Shown: piece by piece, positions 10,175-18,710 of the stretch
How the letters are laid out: each line of letters starts with the position of its first letter
Position numbering within the stretch: position 1 is the first letter of the stretch
Assembly (NCBI GenBank): GCA_023426145.1
Contig: JAFABG010000040.1
Span: 248,001-312,000, forward strand
Source: Bacteroidota bacterium
GTDB lineage: Bacteria; Bacteroidota; Bacteroidia; Bacteroidales; Bacteroidaceae
DNA: 64,000 nt
Direction of reading: 5' to 3'
Program-made: the position numbers and the translations under genes
The notes under the pieces: model-generated
Seen by the model: the letters and a program-made list of their open reading frames with translations, nothing else
The model's database searches: none
What the model was told of the DNA's origin: nothing

Positions 10175-13100
10175 TTAAAAATTAAGGTTTAAACCGATAA
10201 CAAACTGACGACTTTTAGGATAGGCAGAATAGTCTACACCTGGAGTCAATTGGCTTCCGTTTCTGCGGCTAGTAGAAACTTCAGGATCATAACCACTATA
10301 GTTAGTCAGACAGAATAAATTATATCCAGTGACATAGAGGCGGAGATTGTTGATGCCTGCTTTCTTGGTAATATGAGTTGGTAGGGTATATCCCAATGTT
10401 AAAGTGCTCAAGCGAAGGAATGAACCATCCTCAACTGCCCAATCCGAGAAGACGAATTTACTCATATAAGGAGACCACATAGTCGTGTTCGCATTCATTT
10501 CTGCTAACTGAGCCATATCATTTACAAGATTACCGTTTCCATCAATATTTGTCCAACGTTTTCCACCTTCCATTTCGGAAGTCATATTTCTGTATAAGTA
10601 TTTAGAAGTAGAAGTCGTTTCTATCTTATTGGCATTATAAATGTCATTACCATAGCTCCAAGTGAAGTTAGCCCCCAAGTCGAAACCATATAAACGGGCA
10701 TTGATGTTGAATCCACCTGTGTGTAAAGGGTTAGCATCGCCTATGATTTTCTTATCCATTTCACCATTGGCATCACCACTGTTGTCTAAATCCTTTAGTT
10801 TCATCATACCTGGTCGTACTGCACTACTAACAGCTGAGGATTTACTGACGCCTTGCTTTAGTGTCCATGTGTCGGTTGTTGCGTCATAACTTTCAAAATC
10901 CGAGACCTCATAACGTCCGTCACTTACATAGCCATACATCCTTCCGACTGATCCACCAACTTCAGGCAAGAAATCTTGTCCGATTTCTGTAGAAGCCCAG
11001 TAAGACTGTGCTTGTTCGTTGGTCAGTTTTTGTAATGATCCGAGTGATTTAATTTTGTTTTTATTGAAACTAATATTAGCACCAATACTCAATCCGAAAT
11101 TCTTTTTATCAACAGCTACCCAATTCACACTCGCTTCAAGACCTTTATTCTCTGTTTCACCCATATTACGGTATTGATAGTTGTATCCTGTTCCAGATGT
11201 TGGGAACATGATTAGCAAATCTTTGGTGTTATTCCAATATCCTTCGATAGTTCCACTTAATTTTCCACCTAAAGTAGTGAAGTCTAACCCTACATTTCTA
11301 GTAATAGTCGTTTCCCATGTAAGATCACTGTTAGCCATATATTTGCTTGGAGCAATATAAGAATTTACATCATTGATCCAAGGCGTTTTATTTAGCTCAT
11401 ATAATTGAGAGATTTGTCCGGAAGGGATATTGTTGTTACCAGCTGTACCGTAGCTAAAACGGAGTTTCAAATCATCCAACCAATCTTTGGTCTTCTCCAT
11501 AAATGATTCAGAAGAAATACGCCAAGCAATAGCTGCCGAAGGGAAAAATCCCCATCTATTACCTTCTGCGAATTTAGAGGAACCATCAGCTCTGAAAGTG
11601 GCACTAAATAAATATTTGCTATCAAAGTCATAGTTGGCACGTCCAAAGAATGAAAATAAAACGTCATCTGGGTAACCATAATTTGTCACTTCATAAGGAT
11701 TTCCTTTTGTAGAATAGTTGATGCAGTCATCTGCAGTATACTCCACAGGGAAACCATGAACAAGATTTCTTAACTCACGTTCTCTTGTTACGATATATTC
11801 TTGCCCAGCAAGCAAATTTAAATGGTTTTTCGTGTTTTTCAAGAATTTGCTAAAGTCATAGCTTAATGTATTAGTACTACGGAAAGAAGTTCTTGTTCCT
11901 CTAGTAAAGGAAATAGCTGGTTTACTTTTATCTGCATCGTCTACATTGTTTCTAACATAATAGGTGGTTACACCGTAGTAGCGATCTGCATTATTACGAT
12001 AGTCATCATAGCCAACTTCAGCTTTTAATCTTAAGTCTTTAATAATTTCCCATGTGATCGATCCAGCCAGATTGTAATTGATACGTTCTTTACGAGTATC
12101 GTTATCTCTTAACGAAATCAGAGGGTTAATCAATAAAGAGTTTGCATCTTCTTCATCCGAGTTCATTGCATCCGAAATTCCGGGAACAGGATAAGGAGTA
12201 TATAACAAAGAGTACTTCAAACGTTTATCTGTACTTAAAGAACTGTTTGCGTCGTTTGAACCTCCACCATTAATTTTAGTTTTTGAAAAACGAGCGGAGA
12301 AGTCAAGAGATACATTTTTTAGAGGTTTGTGATTCAGTTTCAAGTTAAGATTATCTCTTGCGAAATCAGACATTTGCATGATCGCTTTGTCGTCAATATG
12401 AGAGTAACTGAAAGAGTATTTAAATTTATCACTTCCTCCGTTGATATTCAAGTTGTGGTTGAATGAATGTCCGGTTCTACCGAAAGTTAAATCTTGCCAA
12501 TCGTTGGTTGCAGCATTATCATAGATGTCAAGATCTTGATAGTTGCCGAAATATTTGATGTAGTCATCATTCTTATCAGTCAATTGCGCTAGCTCATATT
12601 GCCATTTGGTATAATCGCTTGCTGAAAGTACATCTAAAGTTTTAGCCACTTTCTTCCAAGAATAATAAGCATTATAGCTCACACTTACCTTACCTTCTTT
12701 GCCACTTTTTGTGGTAACAATAATTACACCATTTGCACCACGCGCTCCATAAATAGCTGTAGAAGATGCATCTTTTAGAACATCGATAGATTCAATGTCA
12801 GTGGGGGGGATATCAGAAATACTCTCAACAGGAAAACCGTCAACAATAAATAGGGGTTCGTTACTTTGTGTAATTGAGCCTCCTCCACGAACACGAATAC
12901 TCATTTGAGCGTCAGGAGATCCTTCTGTGGTTGTAATTTGAACTCCTGCCATCTTACCTTGCAAGGCTTCTGTAGCAGAAGCTACTGGAACTGCAGCTAG
13001 AGTTTCAGAATTGACAGATGCTACTGACCCAGTAATGTCTTTACGCTTGGCTGTACCATAACCAATAACAACAACCTCATCTAAGGCTTTTGCATCGTCA

Positions 13101-13399
13101 GATAAGGTGACATCGATTTTACTTTTACCTTTGATTGCGATTTCCTGCGTCTTCATACCGATATATGAAATAACTACGATAGAATTGCTGGAAACTTTTA
13201 GGGAGAAATGGCCATCTAAATCGGTGATTGTTCCGTTTGTGGTATTTCCTTTTTCTACGATTGAAGCACCGATAATCGGTTCACCGGTGGTGTCTTTCAC
13301 ATTACCAGTTAAGGTAATTGTCTGCGCTGATACGCAAAGCGAAAAAGTTGCAAACATTAAGAGCAACAAAGTGCGCATGTTTTTCATTCCTTTAGGCAT
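10175..13399 (-). CDS. SusC-family TonB-dependent oligosaccharide transporter, cassette 1
   Basis: The 1074-residue protein has a signal peptide ending in SLCVSAQ, preceded by three possible Met starts (residues 1, 5, 8). Residues about 30-105 are the CarboxypepD_reg-like domain (GNVKDTTGEPIIGASIVEKG), then the TonB box region (LDEVVVIGYGTAKRKDITGS) and a plug with DVLKDASSTAIYGARGANGV. A 22-strand outer-membrane barrel ends in the aromatic terminus FVIGLNLNF. There is no STN domain, consistent with control by an HTCS rather than an ECF sigma/anti-sigma pair. It imports pectic oligosaccharides with the SusD encoded next. The 5' leader is about 55 nt. Confidence 0.95.
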   Translation of the reverse strand: MPKGMKNMRTLLLLMFATFSLCVSAQTITLTGNVKDTTGEPIIGASIVEKGNTTNGTITDLDGHFSLKVSSNSIVVISYIGMKTQEIAIKGKSKIDVTLSDDAKALDEVVVIGYGTAKRKDITGSVASVNSETLAAVPVASATEALQGKMAGVQITTTEGSPDAQMSIRVRGGGSITQSNEPLFIVDGFPVESISDIPPTDIESIDVLKDASSTAIYGARGANGVIIVTTKSGKEGKVSVSYNAYYSWKKVAKTLDVLSASDYTKWQYELAQLTDKNDDYIKYFGNYQDLDIYDNAATNDWQDLTFGRTGHSFNHNLNINGGSDKFKYSFSYSHIDDKAIMQMSDFARDNLNLKLNHKPLKNVSLDFSARFSKTKINGGGSNDANSSLSTDKRLKYSLLYTPYPVPGISDAMNSDEEDANSLLINPLISLRDNDTRKERINYNLAGSITWEIIKDLRLKAEVGYDDYRNNADRYYGVTTYYVRNNVDDADKSKPAISFTRGTRTSFRSTNTLSYDFSKFLKNTKNHLNLLAGQEYIVTRERELRNLVHGFPVEYTADDCINYSTKGNPYEVTNYGYPDDVLFSFFGRANYDFDSKYLFSATFRADGSSKFAEGNRWGFFPSAAIAWRISSESFMEKTKDWLDDLKLRFSYGTAGNNNIPSGQISQLYELNKTPWINDVNSYIAPSKYMANSDLTWETTITRNVGLDFTTLGGKLSGTIEGYWNNTKDLLIMFPTSGTGYNYQYRNMGETENKGLEASVNWVAVDKKNFGLSIGANISFNKNKIKSLGSLQKLTNEQAQSYWASTEIGQDFLPEVGGSVGRMYGYVSDGRYEVSDFESYDATTDTWTLKQGVSKSSAVSSAVRPGMMKLKDLDNSGDANGEMDKKIIGDANPLHTGGFNINARLYGFDLGANFTWSYGNDIYNANKIETTSTSKYLYRNMTSEMEGGKRWTNIDGNGNLVNDMAQLAEMNANTTMWSPYMSKFVFSDWAVEDGSFLRLSTLTLGYTLPTHITKKAGINNLRLYVTGYNLFCLTNYSGYDPEVSTSRRNGSQLTPGVDYSAYPKSRQFVIGLNLNF

Positions 13400-13461
13400 T
13401 TTTTGTTTTATATTAGATTATTAATAGTCGAGTGTAGCCACTCTTAGTGTTGAAATATGTG

Positions 13462-13526
13462 CAAAATTAGGGTTTAAAGGCTTTAGGGATGTGTAAAATT
13501 TGTTTTTTGCGATAGTATTTTTTGTT
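13462..13526 (-). promoter_or_regulatory. SusC cassette 1 promoter with two-box direct-repeat operator
   Basis: Read on the minus strand, a -7 element TAATTTTG (exact TAnnTTTG) lies at 13469-13462. Exactly 23 bp upstream is CAAATTTTAC (13502-13493), part of AACAAATTTTAC. A second box, AACAAAAAATAC (13526-13515), is 22 bp further upstream. No TTTG -33 sequence is present in the gap, as expected for an activator-dependent promoter. The promoter of the PL1 pair has the same arrangement. Confidence 0.65.
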
Positions 13527-13545
13527 TTAATAGGCTTAAATAAAA

Positions 13546-13582
13546 TAAGACGAGAGACAGTGGGGATTGTACTCTCGTCTTA
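13546..13582 (-). terminator. Terminator downstream of the PL1 pair
   Basis: An 11-bp perfect inverted repeat (TAAGACGAGAG at 13546-13556 and its complement at 13572-13582) lies just after the stop of the second PL1 gene. On the minus strand a TTTTATTT-type tract follows. It separates the lyase transcript from the SusC transcript. Confidence 0.75.
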
Positions 13583-13616
13583 GCCTTATATAACTGTTTT
13601 AGTTACTTCTTTAGGC

Positions 13617-15161
13617 TTATTTTTTATGATTTTCAGGATACAGATGATTCACCAATTCATTCAAATAGACTTCAAGATTGGTGTATTCTGTACTTAATTT
13701 ATATTGGGTGCCATCGCTCGGATCGTTTGGGTTTAGATGATGATCTTTCTCCCACTGATCTGGCATTCCATCTCCGTCAGTATCAACTGGTGCCGGTAGC
13801 GATTTATATTCAGGCCAGCCTCCAACATCTTTTGGTTGGTCAATCATGCCATTGGTGCTACCATGCGAACCTTCATACGTATAGCTCCCTTTGCGGGTTT
13901 CTTCTACAATTCTAGAGTCAACAATGTCTCGCTGGTAGGAAGCTCCGGCAAATTGGAGCACATCTTTATAGGCTTTTTTTGCCGATTGTAATGAGGTATG
14001 CTCTGCTATATCAAATGCTTTTGCTGATAATACATTTTTCTCAGTTGTGAAATCATTTTTCAGTACTAAGCCAAATGCGTTATCCATATTTACCTTATAT
14101 AGTGCTTTTTTTTGCTGATCCGTTAGGCTAGAACATGTACCATCTATATAATTACCTTTAAGATGAAAAATACCATATATACCCGCTTCATTCTTGTTTT
14201 TCCCATCATCTGCATACGCTGTAAAAAGACGTTTATAGGAACTTTTTGTTGCAGTATATGGGCCCGGCTTATAGTAATTATTGAGGAAATTATATGATCC
14301 CCCTTCACCAGCATAGGCTCCATCACTGCCATAATTGTAGATCACATTATTGAAAAGTTCCACCTTTTCCTCTTCTGGTTTGCCTGTGTAGCGGCTGCCG
14401 CAGATTCTAGGAGTTCGGTTCGTATGATGAGCAAGCAGGTTGTGGTGAAAAGAGGCCTTTTCCCCGCCCCAAATACCACCATAGCCATGCGCGCCTTTTT
14501 CATGAATAGAATTTGCTAGACTTTCGCTGATGATACACCATTGGAGTGTAAAGTTGCTATTGTCGTAGAATGAAGCACATTCATCGGTACACCAACTCAA
14601 AGAACAATGATCTATGATTATATTGCTAAACCCTTTGATACCATTCATTGCATCATCACCTTTTTGTTTGATGTCCGCTCCCATGCGTGAACGTATAAAA
14701 CGTACAATGACATTGTCTGCTTGAATAGAAAAAGTATAGTTTTTAAGGCAAATACCATCTCCAGGAGCTGTTTGGCCTGCTATAGTTACATTTCCATTGT
14801 TAAGCTTCAAAGGCTTTTGCAATTCAATGATTCCGCTAACTGCAAAGACGATTGTACGAGGTTCTTTTTTATCAATAGCCCACCGAAGAGTTCCCTTCGA
14901 CCCATCATCAGCCAATGATGTTATAGTATATACAATTCCACCGGCACCTCCCGTTGTATATTTCCCTGCACCATCCGCACCTGGAAAAGCAGGCACTTTT
15001 GAACGATCTACAGTAGAATCTTCCTTTGATTGATCGCCGATATCTGTATTTTTTTGTGTGAAAGAAGCTGGAATACTGCTATTTGAAGGTAGAACTATAG
15101 CTCTAGCCATAAGCGGAACGACGAATAATGCACAAAGGCCTACTAATTTTTTATTTATCAT
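13617..15161 (-). CDS. Pectate lyase, polysaccharide lyase family 1 (secreted, non-lipidated)
   Basis: The 514-residue protein has a signal peptide (MINKKLVGLCALFVVPLMARA) without a lipobox cysteine. The catalytic beta-helix begins at about residue 57 with AFPGADGAGKYTTGGAGGIVYTIT. It has the conserved CSLSWCTDEC and WGGEKASFHHNLLAHH blocks and the NRTPRICGSRY segment that carries the catalytic arginine region of PL1. Near the C-terminus DTDGDGMPDQWEKDHHLNPND is a calcium-binding DxDxDG loop common in this subfamily. It cleaves de-esterified homogalacturonan by beta-elimination. Being soluble, it probably acts in the periplasm on imported fragments, whereas the paralogue just upstream is a lipoprotein. 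The two are 6 bp apart and share one promoter. Confidence 0.92.
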   Translation of the reverse strand: MINKKLVGLCALFVVPLMARAIVLPSNSSIPASFTQKNTDIGDQSKEDSTVDRSKVPAFPGADGAGKYTTGGAGGIVYTITSLADDGSKGTLRWAIDKKEPRTIVFAVSGIIELQKPLKLNNGNVTIAGQTAPGDGICLKNYTFSIQADNVIVRFIRSRMGADIKQKGDDAMNGIKGFSNIIIDHCSLSWCTDECASFYDNSNFTLQWCIISESLANSIHEKGAHGYGGIWGGEKASFHHNLLAHHTNRTPRICGSRYTGKPEEEKVELFNNVIYNYGSDGAYAGEGGSYNFLNNYYKPGPYTATKSSYKRLFTAYADDGKNKNEAGIYGIFHLKGNYIDGTCSSLTDQQKKALYKVNMDNAFGLVLKNDFTTEKNVLSAKAFDIAEHTSLQSAKKAYKDVLQFAGASYQRDIVDSRIVEETRKGSYTYEGSHGSTNGMIDQPKDVGGWPEYKSLPAPVDTDGDGMPDQWEKDHHLNPNDPSDGTQYKLSTEYTNLEVYLNELVNHLYPENHKK

Positions 15162-15167
15162 AGCTGT

Positions 15168-16715
15168 TTATTTATTAGTTGGATACAAAGATGTTACTAG
15201 ACTATTTAAGTACACCTCCAAATTGGTGTATTCCTTACTCAAATTATATTTGTTCCCGTCTTGGCTATCCTTCGGATTTAAGTGATTTGCTATTTCCCAT
15301 TCGTCGGGCATACCATCTTTATCACTGTCTTGTAACCCCGAGACCGTAGCTAAATATTCGTTCCAGCTTTCAGTATCTGCTTGGGTGTCAATGAGTCCGT
15401 TTGTTCCTCCGTTTGAACCGGTATAGGTAAAAGTACCCTCTTGAGTTTCTTTGATAATGCGTTTGTCAATATTATCGCGTAAATTAGAAGCCCCGGCATA
15501 TTGTAATACAGACTGATAGGCATCTTGCGCTGCTTGAACGAATGAATAATCGTCTAAGTTATCAAAACGTGAAGAAACAAGCAACTCTTTCGTCGGTATT
15601 TCATTGTTTTTTACGCAAAAAGAAGTCGGAGAGGTATTATCGTTATTCGCATTTATCACTTCGTTTTTCTGACTCTCAGATAAAGCTGCAGTTGTTTCAA
15701 AGAAATTACCCATAAGATAGAATTTTCCAGATACACCCATCGCTTGCTGATTCTTACCATCATCCAGATAGGCTGTGAAAATGCGGCAGTGTACTTTATT
15801 AGCAATATTTGCAGGCCCCGGTTTATAGTAATTACTCAAAAAGTTGTACGAGCCTCCCTCACCAGCATAAGCTCCCTCACCGGTCCAGTTATAGATCACA
15901 TTATTGCATAAATCGACCTTTTCCATATCTGCTCTGTTCGAATAGCGACTACCACAAAGTCGAGGAGTTCGATTACTGTGATGGGCTAGCAGGTTGTGAT
16001 GAAAAGTGGCAGGACTACCTCCCCATATTCCACCATAACCGTGTCCTCCTTTATTATGAATGGAGTTTGTTAAACTTTCACTGATGATGCACCATTGCAG
16101 AGTGAAATTCGTATTTCCATAGAAAGAAGCACATTCGTCAGTACTCCAACTCATCGAACAATGATCAATGATAATATTTTTTTTACCCGGGTATGAACTT
16201 TGATATCCGTTCATGGCATCATCTACAGTTTTACTTTCATCTCCTAGGCGTGTGCGTATAAAACGGATGATTACATTGTTTGCATTGATACGCAGTGTAA
16301 AGTCCTTTAAGCAAATGCCAGGATTTGGGGCTGTTTGTCCGGCAATAGTTATATCATCATTTCTTATAACTAGTTGTTTCGTTAACGAAATAACGCCTCC
16401 TACAGCAAATACAATTGTTCTTTTTCCCGATTTTTCTATAGCCCATCGTAGTGTTCCTTCAGAATTATCGTCTTTTAGAGAAGTTATGGTGTATACAGTT
16501 CCTTCGGCTCCACCACTAGACAGTTTTCCTGCTCCTTCCGCACCTGGAAAGGCAGCTATTGTTGAACGATCAGGGGTAGGATATTCGGTTAATGTCTTGT
16601 TATCTGGCTCTTCTGGTTGTTCAGTAAGAGGCTTTATTTCTTCTTCCTTGTTATCCGAACAAGACACGAAGATGAAAGCTGAAAAAAGGAAAATTAATAA
16701 GAACGGTTTATTCAT
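15168..16715 (-). CDS. Pectate lyase, polysaccharide lyase family 1 (surface lipoprotein)
   Basis: The 515-residue protein has a lipobox at C19 (FIFVSC) followed by SDNKEEE, a pattern for export to the cell surface. The PL1 helix starts at about residue 55 (AAFPGAEGAGKLSSGGAEGTVYTIT). It shares with the downstream gene the CSMSWSTDEC block, the WGGSPATFHHNLLAHHSNRTPRLCGSRY segment with the catalytic arginine region (broken here: ...HHSNRTPR, LCGSRY), and the DSDKDGMPDEW calcium loop near the end. The two proteins are clear paralogues from a tandem duplication. This copy is likely the outer-surface endo-lyase that starts depolymerisation. It is first in its transcript. Confidence 0.92.
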   Translation of the reverse strand: MNKPFLLIFLFSAFIFVSCSDNKEEEIKPLTEQPEEPDNKTLTEYPTPDRSTIAAFPGAEGAGKLSSGGAEGTVYTITSLKDDNSEGTLRWAIEKSGKRTIVFAVGGVISLTKQLVIRNDDITIAGQTAPNPGICLKDFTLRINANNVIIRFIRTRLGDESKTVDDAMNGYQSSYPGKKNIIIDHCSMSWSTDECASFYGNTNFTLQWCIISESLTNSIHNKGGHGYGGIWGGSPATFHHNLLAHHSNRTPRLCGSRYSNRADMEKVDLCNNVIYNWTGEGAYAGEGGSYNFLSNYYKPGPANIANKVHCRIFTAYLDDGKNQQAMGVSGKFYLMGNFFETTAALSESQKNEVINANNDNTSPTSFCVKNNEIPTKELLVSSRFDNLDDYSFVQAAQDAYQSVLQYAGASNLRDNIDKRIIKETQEGTFTYTGSNGGTNGLIDTQADTESWNEYLATVSGLQDSDKDGMPDEWEIANHLNPKDSQDGNKYNLSKEYTNLEVYLNSLVTSLYPTNK

Positions 16716-16749
16716 GGTGTTAGATCTTACTGCAATGATTATAGGGTTG

Positions 16750-16813
16750 CAAATGTATAGAGAAGAATATTGGGGAGTGTGTAATATTTGTTTTTCACAT
16801 TGTATTTTTTGTT
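16750..16813 (-). promoter_or_regulatory. PL1-pair promoter with two-box direct-repeat operator
   Basis: On the minus strand TACATTTG (exact TAnnTTTG) is at 16757-16750. The box CAAATATTAC (16790-16781, within AACAAATATTAC) stands exactly 23 bp upstream. AACAAAAAATAC (16813-16802) stands 21 bp further upstream and is identical to the distal box of the SusC cassette 1 promoter. No -33 TTTG is seen. The transcript would start near 16743, about 28 nt before the ATG. Confidence 0.65.
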
Positions 16814-16881
16814 TATACGTTGAATAGGGAGATGGTCTTATACATACGATTCATACCATGTGAAAAAGTTAAGAGCTTGAC

Positions 16882-16912
16882 TTTGAACTTATTCCCTTTT
16901 TTTGTATTATTG
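16882..16912 (+). promoter_or_regulatory. Promoter of the TonB-C/plug-like gene
   Basis: TTTG at 16882-16885 and TATTATTG (7 of 8 match to TAnnTTTG) at 16905-16912 are 19 bp apart, the normal Bacteroides -33/-7 spacing. Unlike the divergent PL1 promoter it has its own -33 element and no CAAAWWTTAC box. Confidence 0.5.
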
Positions 16913-16934
16913 CGTTAATTAAAACGTAAGTACT

Positions 16935-17780
16935 ATGAAAAATCAAAATCATGTCTTTCGGCGACTCTTTTTTTTGTTGTTCATTGAGCTCATAATTCCT
17001 AATCTGTTTGCCCAACATACTGATGATAAGGTTTATGATAAAGTTGATCTTATGCCTCAATTCCCAGGTGGTATGACTGAATTAATGAAGTACCTTCGAT
17101 TCCCCCTTACGGCTAGAGACTTAATGGGATGTGGAGTGCAAGGCCGAGTTCAGATTCAGTTTATAATAGAGAAAGATGGTACTGTTACTCATTCTAAAGT
17201 TATTCGATCTGTTGATCCATTGTTGGATCGATATGCTATGAAATTGTTTAATCAGATGCCTCGATGGATTCCTGGTGAGCAAGGAGGACATAAGGTTAGA
17301 GTCAAAAAGTGTCTGTTTGTACGAGGCGAGCTTAAAGACTTCATCGAACAAGATAAAGAAAAAGATGTAGCGTTTATTAGACAACAAAAGGCATTGGTCA
17401 TTATTGATGGGGTGGAAGTTTCTACAAATCTCTTTAATGCCCTATCGCTAAATTCTATAAAATCATGTATTATTGTCAAGGGAGAAGAAGCAGTCGAGCA
17501 CTATGGTGAAAGAGGACAAAATGGAGTTGCATTGATCATTTTTAAATCAACAGAGGAAGTAACAGCCGATTCAACAACTATTGGTGAAGAAGTTACTACT
17601 ATGCTAAGAAATGACGATTTTGATAAAAAGAAAAGGTTTGTATATTGGCTAGCAGATAAACAGCTTTCTCCAGATGATGCTAAAGATTTGGTTAAAAGTA
17701 AAGCTGCAAAATATTACATTGAAATAAAAAGAGAAGAGATTATAAACGTCATCTTAAAGCCTTTTTCTAGTGCGGAATGA
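16935..17780 (+). CDS. Secreted protein with TonB C-terminal-like domain and a TonB-receptor plug-like segment
   Basis: The 281-residue protein begins with a signal peptide (FFLLFIELIIPNLFAQ). Residues about 38-130 match the TonB C-terminal fold: FPGGMTELMKYLRFPLTARD, then VQGRVQIQFIIEKDGTVTHSKVI (split here: VQGRVQIQF, IIEKDGTVTHSKV) and RYAMKLFNQMPRWIPG. Residues about 147-200 (ALVIIDGVEVSTNLF, IKSCIIVKGEEAVEHYGERG, QNGVALIIFKS) resemble the plug core of SusC proteins (IVDG, then VLKDA, YGARGANGV). A similar TonB-C/plug pairing is known in M56/BlaR1-like proteins of Bacteroidetes, but here there is no peptidase or membrane anchor beyond the signal. The remaining C-terminus is charged and unassigned. 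It has its own promoter and lies divergent to the PL1 genes. Function unknown. Confidence 0.7.
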   Translation: MKNQNHVFRRLFFLLFIELIIPNLFAQHTDDKVYDKVDLMPQFPGGMTELMKYLRFPLTARDLMGCGVQGRVQIQFIIEKDGTVTHSKVIRSVDPLLDRYAMKLFNQMPRWIPGEQGGHKVRVKKCLFVRGELKDFIEQDKEKDVAFIRQQKALVIIDGVEVSTNLFNALSLNSIKSCIIVKGEEAVEHYGERGQNGVALIIFKSTEEVTADSTTIGEEVTTMLRNDDFDKKKRFVYWLADKQLSPDDAKDLVKSKAAKYYIEIKREEIINVILKPFSSAE

Positions 17781-17877
17781 ATTCTTCCCTGATTTATTCA
17801 CCGATTTTAAACCGGTATTCATCGGCTTAAAGCCGGGAAATCATCCGAAATGTCTGTGCGGACACTTAGAAATGGCT

Positions 17878-17885
17878 TATCTTTG
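17878..17885 (+). promoter_or_regulatory. -7 element for the LiaF-like/LytTR operon
   Basis: TATCTTTG is an exact TAnnTTTG match 28 bp before the ATG at 17913. The -33 region (TCTG at 17853-17856) is a weak match. Confidence 0.5.
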
Positions 17886-17912
17886 AACCATCAATATTAA
17901 ATCATATAAACG

Positions 17913-18707
17913 ATGGAACAGAAATCAAATTATGTATATGTTAGAGGGTTTTCAGGAAAACTTCTGATCGCCTTATTGTTTATTCTTTCAGGGATACTCT
18001 TATTTGCCCGTAATATGGGTTGGATTACTAATGACTTGTTCAACCTGATCGTCTCTTGGCATTCTCTTCTGATTGTATTGGGGGGGTATTCGATGATTCG
18101 CCGCCATTACATTAGTGGAATTATCCTTTTATTAATCGGTATCTATTTTTTGATAGGAGGCCTTTCGTGGTTACCTGAAAATTCGCAGGCTATGGTTTGG
18201 CCATTTGCTTTGATTATTGCTGGAGTGTTATTTTTCTTTAAGCCTCGCCATAGAAGACATTGGGATGATAAGCGACATAGGTTTCATCATCATAGAGAAT
18301 GGATGATGCACGAACATCTTGAGCAGGATGGACCTAACTGTGCTAATAACCAACAAAAATACGAATCGGAAGATGGCTTTCTACGTTCTGATAATACTTT
18401 TGGAGGGGTACGCCACGTAGTGCTTGATGACTTGTTTAAAGGCGGAGTCGTTCGTACCTCTTGCGGAGGAACAACTATAGATTTGCGTCATACTCATATA
18501 GCAGCCGGAGAGACCTATATTGATTTAGATTGTAGTTGGGGAGGCGTTGAAATCTATGTTCCTTCCGATTGGAAAGTTGTTTTTAAATGTAATGCTTTCT
18601 TTGGTGGGTGCGAAGATAAACGTTGGCAGAGTGGAAATATTAATAAGGAAAGTGTGTTGGTCATTCGAGGTAAACTTTCTTTCGGAGGGCTGGAAGTCAA
18701 AGATTAG
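17913..18707 (+). CDS. LiaF-like membrane protein (cell-envelope stress family)
   Basis: The 264-residue protein has an N-terminal half of about four hydrophobic helices (residues about 15-110: LLIALLFILSGILLFA, IVSWHSLLIVLGGYS, ISGIILLLIGIYFLI, AMVWPFALIIAGVLFFF). A His/Arg-rich linker follows (RHRRHWDDKRHRFHHHREW). The soluble C-terminal domain has the repeated FGG pattern of the LiaF/DUF2154 family (NTFGGVRHVVLDD, FKGGVVRTSCGGTTIDLR, CSWGGVEIYVPSDW, NAFFGGCEDKRW). LiaF homologues in Firmicutes restrain an envelope-stress sensor. Here the partner encoded 3 bp downstream is a LytTR regulator with membrane helices, so the pair probably forms a membrane-coupled regulatory unit. It is not an obvious part of pectin metabolism. 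Confidence 0.8.
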   Translation: MEQKSNYVYVRGFSGKLLIALLFILSGILLFARNMGWITNDLFNLIVSWHSLLIVLGGYSMIRRHYISGIILLLIGIYFLIGGLSWLPENSQAMVWPFALIIAGVLFFFKPRHRRHWDDKRHRFHHHREWMMHEHLEQDGPNCANNQQKYESEDGFLRSDNTFGGVRHVVLDDLFKGGVVRTSCGGTTIDLRHTHIAAGETYIDLDCSWGGVEIYVPSDWKVVFKCNAFFGGCEDKRWQSGNINKESVLVIRGKLSFGGLEVKD

Positions 18708-18710
18708 CGT

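Noticed and set aside
16213..16827. 204-codon open frame on the plus strand
   Set aside because: It lies antisense to the lipidated PL1 gene and runs through its promoter. It has no recognisable domain, and the minus-strand gene has full family motifs.
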